Source: Ceratopteris richardii
Lineage: Eukaryota; Streptophyta; Polypodiopsida; Polypodiales; Pteridaceae
Direction of reading: 5' to 3'
DNA length: 64,000 bases
Assembly (NCBI GenBank): GCA_020310875.1
Contig: CM035420.1
Location: forward strand, 185,825,880 to 185,889,879
The notes under the pieces are model-generated. The model was not told the origin of the DNA. It searched no databases and was given only the letters and a program-made list of their open reading frames with translations. The position numbers were made by a program, and so were the translations under genes. Positions 62,421 through 64,000 of the stretch are shown here, one piece after another. The stretch's first letter is position 1; every line of letters starts with the position of its first letter.

Positions 62421-63954
62421 CAGCTTCCATAGTCGGCCAATGCACTCCTAGTCTCCTCAGGGTTTGTAGGGTTCGTTGTTTTGAGTAGTGTTGCTCTAAT
62501 GCACCTACATGTGCTAATTGCAACCACTTAGCATACTCGTCCTCGTCCACACAACAAGCCAAGATCCCTTGATCTGTGTGCTTGTACATACTTCCTACGA
62601 TGATGTGGTACTTTTGGGCTTTTACTACCTCTCTATCCTGTGTGGCTATTACTGGGTGGTTAGGCCCGTATGTCAATACTGGCACTAATGGCTTAGCCCA
62701 CTGCGGCACCACTTCCAAATTAAACAAGTAAGCATCAGGTAAGTCATCTGATACTCCTTGTGGGGCCTCTCCAGATGTGAGCCTAGAGAGATGGTCTGCT
62801 CTCAAATGAGTCTTGCCTTTCCTCACTACTACCTCAAAGTCATATTCCAATAGTAAGAGAAACCATCTTACTAATATGCATGTGTTACACAGCTTGTTTA
62901 CCAGGTACAGAGCTTGGTGATCAGTAAAAAATTTGAACTTATTTGCAAGCAAATAGTGTCTAAACTTTTTAACCGCGTACACCATGCCTAATCCTTCTCG
63001 TTTGGTGGTTGTATAGTTCCGTTCAGCAGCATTCAATTGTCTACTGGCATAGGCAATCGGGAGATCCATATTACCTTCACCCGTAGGTTGTGCAAGTACA
63101 CATCCAATAGCATAATTGGAGGCATCCACATGAACATGTAATGGCTTGTTCCAATCTGGTGTGGTCAAGATTGGTGCTGAACATAATCTTTGTTTAAGCT
63201 CCTGGAAGGAATTCTCACATTCATCAGTCCACTCAAAGTTAGTCAGAAGTCCGTACATGGGCTTTGCAATGACAGCATACATGTGGATGAACCGGCGGTA
63301 ATAACCACAATGCCCCATGAAAGCCTGTACTTCCTTGACGTTCTTTGGCCTAGGTAGTTCTGCGATGGCTCTCACTTTCTCTTCGTCAGTGGATATGCCG
63401 TTCTTAGACACTATGTGTCCTAGAATTTTGCCTTGCCTGACCATGAAAACACACTTTTCTGGGTTAAGGCAAACTTGATATTCTCTGCATTTATCAAAGA
63501 TTTGTCTGAGTTCAAGTATGTGGGTCTGTCTAATGTTGGAATGAGCGCAAAGATCATCAACATAGACTTCCAAATTCTTCCTCAAGAACTCTTTAAACAC
63601 GTGACACATTAATCTTTGAAAGGTAGCAGGTGCATTGGTAAGCCCGAATGGCATTACCCGAAAGGCAAATATGCCCCACTCTGTGGCAAAAGCCGTCTTA
63701 TGTTGATCCTCTGGCGTAATGGCTACTTGATTGTAGCCCGAAAACCCATCTAGGAAGCTGTACACTTCCTTGCCTGCTACCCTTTCTAATAGATGCTCAG
63801 TGATAGGGAGCGGATAATTATCTCTGATAGTGGCCGTGTTAACCTTCTTCAAGTTAATGCATACTCGTAATTTGCCATTCTTCTTGGGCACCACTACAAT
63901 GGGGGATACCCATTCAGTGTGCTCAATTTCATAGATAAATTCAGATTCCACCAA
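62413..63954 (-). CDS. Element D reverse transcriptase, RNase H and first HHCC module (partial)
   Basis: An open 513-codon stretch. RT: HTEWVSPIVVVPKKNGKLR, SFLDGFSGYNQVAI, FGLTNAPATFQRLM and the YVDD catalytic box (EVYVDDLCAHS). The RT connection (GHCGYYRRFI) follows, then RNase H (HVDASNYAIGCVLAQ, EGLGMVYAVKKFRHYL, FFTDHQALYLVNK, LRADHLSRL). It ends in the first zinc-binding module (AHVGALEQHYSKQ ... GVHWPT). RT N-terminus, any gag and any upstream protease are outside the window. Confidence 0.9.
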   Translation of the reverse strand: MVESEFIYEIEHTEWVSPIVVVPKKNGKLRVCINLKKVNTATIRDNYPLPITEHLLERVAGKEVYSFLDGFSGYNQVAITPEDQHKTAFATEWGIFAFRVMPFGLTNAPATFQRLMCHVFKEFLRKNLEVYVDDLCAHSNIRQTHILELRQIFDKCREYQVCLNPEKCVFMVRQGKILGHIVSKNGISTDEEKVRAIAELPRPKNVKEVQAFMGHCGYYRRFIHMYAVIAKPMYGLLTNFEWTDECENSFQELKQRLCSAPILTTPDWNKPLHVHVDASNYAIGCVLAQPTGEGNMDLPIAYASRQLNAAERNYTTTKREGLGMVYAVKKFRHYLLANKFKFFTDHQALYLVNKLCNTCILVRWFLLLLEYDFEVVVRKGKTHLRADHLSRLTSGEAPQGVSDDLPDAYLFNLEVVPQWAKPLVPVLTYGPNHPVIATQDREVVKAQKYHIIVGSMYKHTDQGILACCVDEDEYAKWLQLAHVGALEQHYSKQRTLQTLRRLGVHWPTMEADV

Positions 63955-64000
63955 GCGATCTATCTCTTCCTTGATCTTGGCCGCATAGTTCTCATTGTAT

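Larger units (their letters stand above)
55515..64000 (-). mobile_element. Element D: large gypsy element of the A/B family, continuing past the window
   Basis: A minus-strand element whose 5' part is beyond the right edge. From its 5' side: RT and RNase H (63954 downward), two HHCC modules, integrase core, retropepsin-like domain, WVPK linker, acceptor-like site and the large 3' frame. The 3' LTR is not present, because the element abuts the leader of element E at about 55510. It is the most complete view of the family's coding order in the window. It has a handful of breaks in about 8.5 kb, so it is fairly young. Confidence 0.88.

Overview
This is nuclear DNA from a land plant. One intact host gene, a spliced group IId WRKY transcription factor on the minus strand at 20459-22776, sits in a sea of LTR retrotransposons. 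The plant origin rests on three things: the WRKY protein with its phase-2 intron splitting the PR codon, the plant tRNA-Asp and initiator-Met primer-binding sites of the retroelements, and the CT-rich 5' leader. The sequence does not let me name a species. No rRNA, true tRNA gene, CRISPR array or bacterial-type operon is present.

Layout. 1-13020: an old plus-strand Ty3/gypsy element (B) is split by a younger complete-ended element of the same family (A, 884-9953, minus strand, LTRs at both ends, 5-bp target duplication CCTAT). Further along, B carries a copia-type LTR with its primer site (11486-11995). 13021-14300: minus-strand gypsy gag remnant. 14300-16920: unassigned DNA, a TTATGG-rich array, a hairpin-bearing tandem duplication and a probable CACTA transposon end (16814). 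16920-20458: microsatellites and a poly(A)-tailed retroposon with a 16-bp target duplication (18314-18709). 20459-23617: WRKY gene, its CT-rich leader and an upstream cluster of W-boxes. 23618-26430: unassigned DNA with local duplications and a TA microsatellite. 26430-31960: decayed minus-strand chromodomain Ty3/gypsy element with a tRNA-like module in its LTR. 32331-33440: an LTR with 15-bp inverted ends. 33441-37820: nothing recognisable. 37820-38350: a second, plus-strand LTR of the chromodomain family. 38355-40310: a gypsy fragment of the A/B family. 40311-47828: two minus-strand Ty1/copia elements in tandem around one LTR. 47829-53414: further copia and gypsy remnants, including a plus-strand copia LTR and gag. 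53415-55510: 5' LTR and leader of another A/B-family element (E). 55515-64000: a large minus-strand element of the same family (D) running off the right edge.

The most notable content is this dominant gypsy family. Its copies share an unusual layout: a tRNA-Asp primer site, a leader filled with short palindromes, RT and RNase H, two successive HHCC zinc-binding modules, the integrase core, then a retropepsin-like domain AFTER integrase. A linker with repeated WVPK motifs follows, then a conserved splice-acceptor-like site and a very large extra 3' reading frame with proline-rich and coiled-coil sections. A matching donor-like site lies just after the primer site in two leaders, so a spliced subgenomic RNA for the 3' frame is a reasonable inference. 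All retroelement copies are treated here as fossils.

The WRKY gene reads cleanly across three exons (477 codons), with all WRKY and zinc-ligand residues present. It is probably functional and, given four canonical W-boxes just upstream, may be regulated by WRKY proteins, possibly itself.
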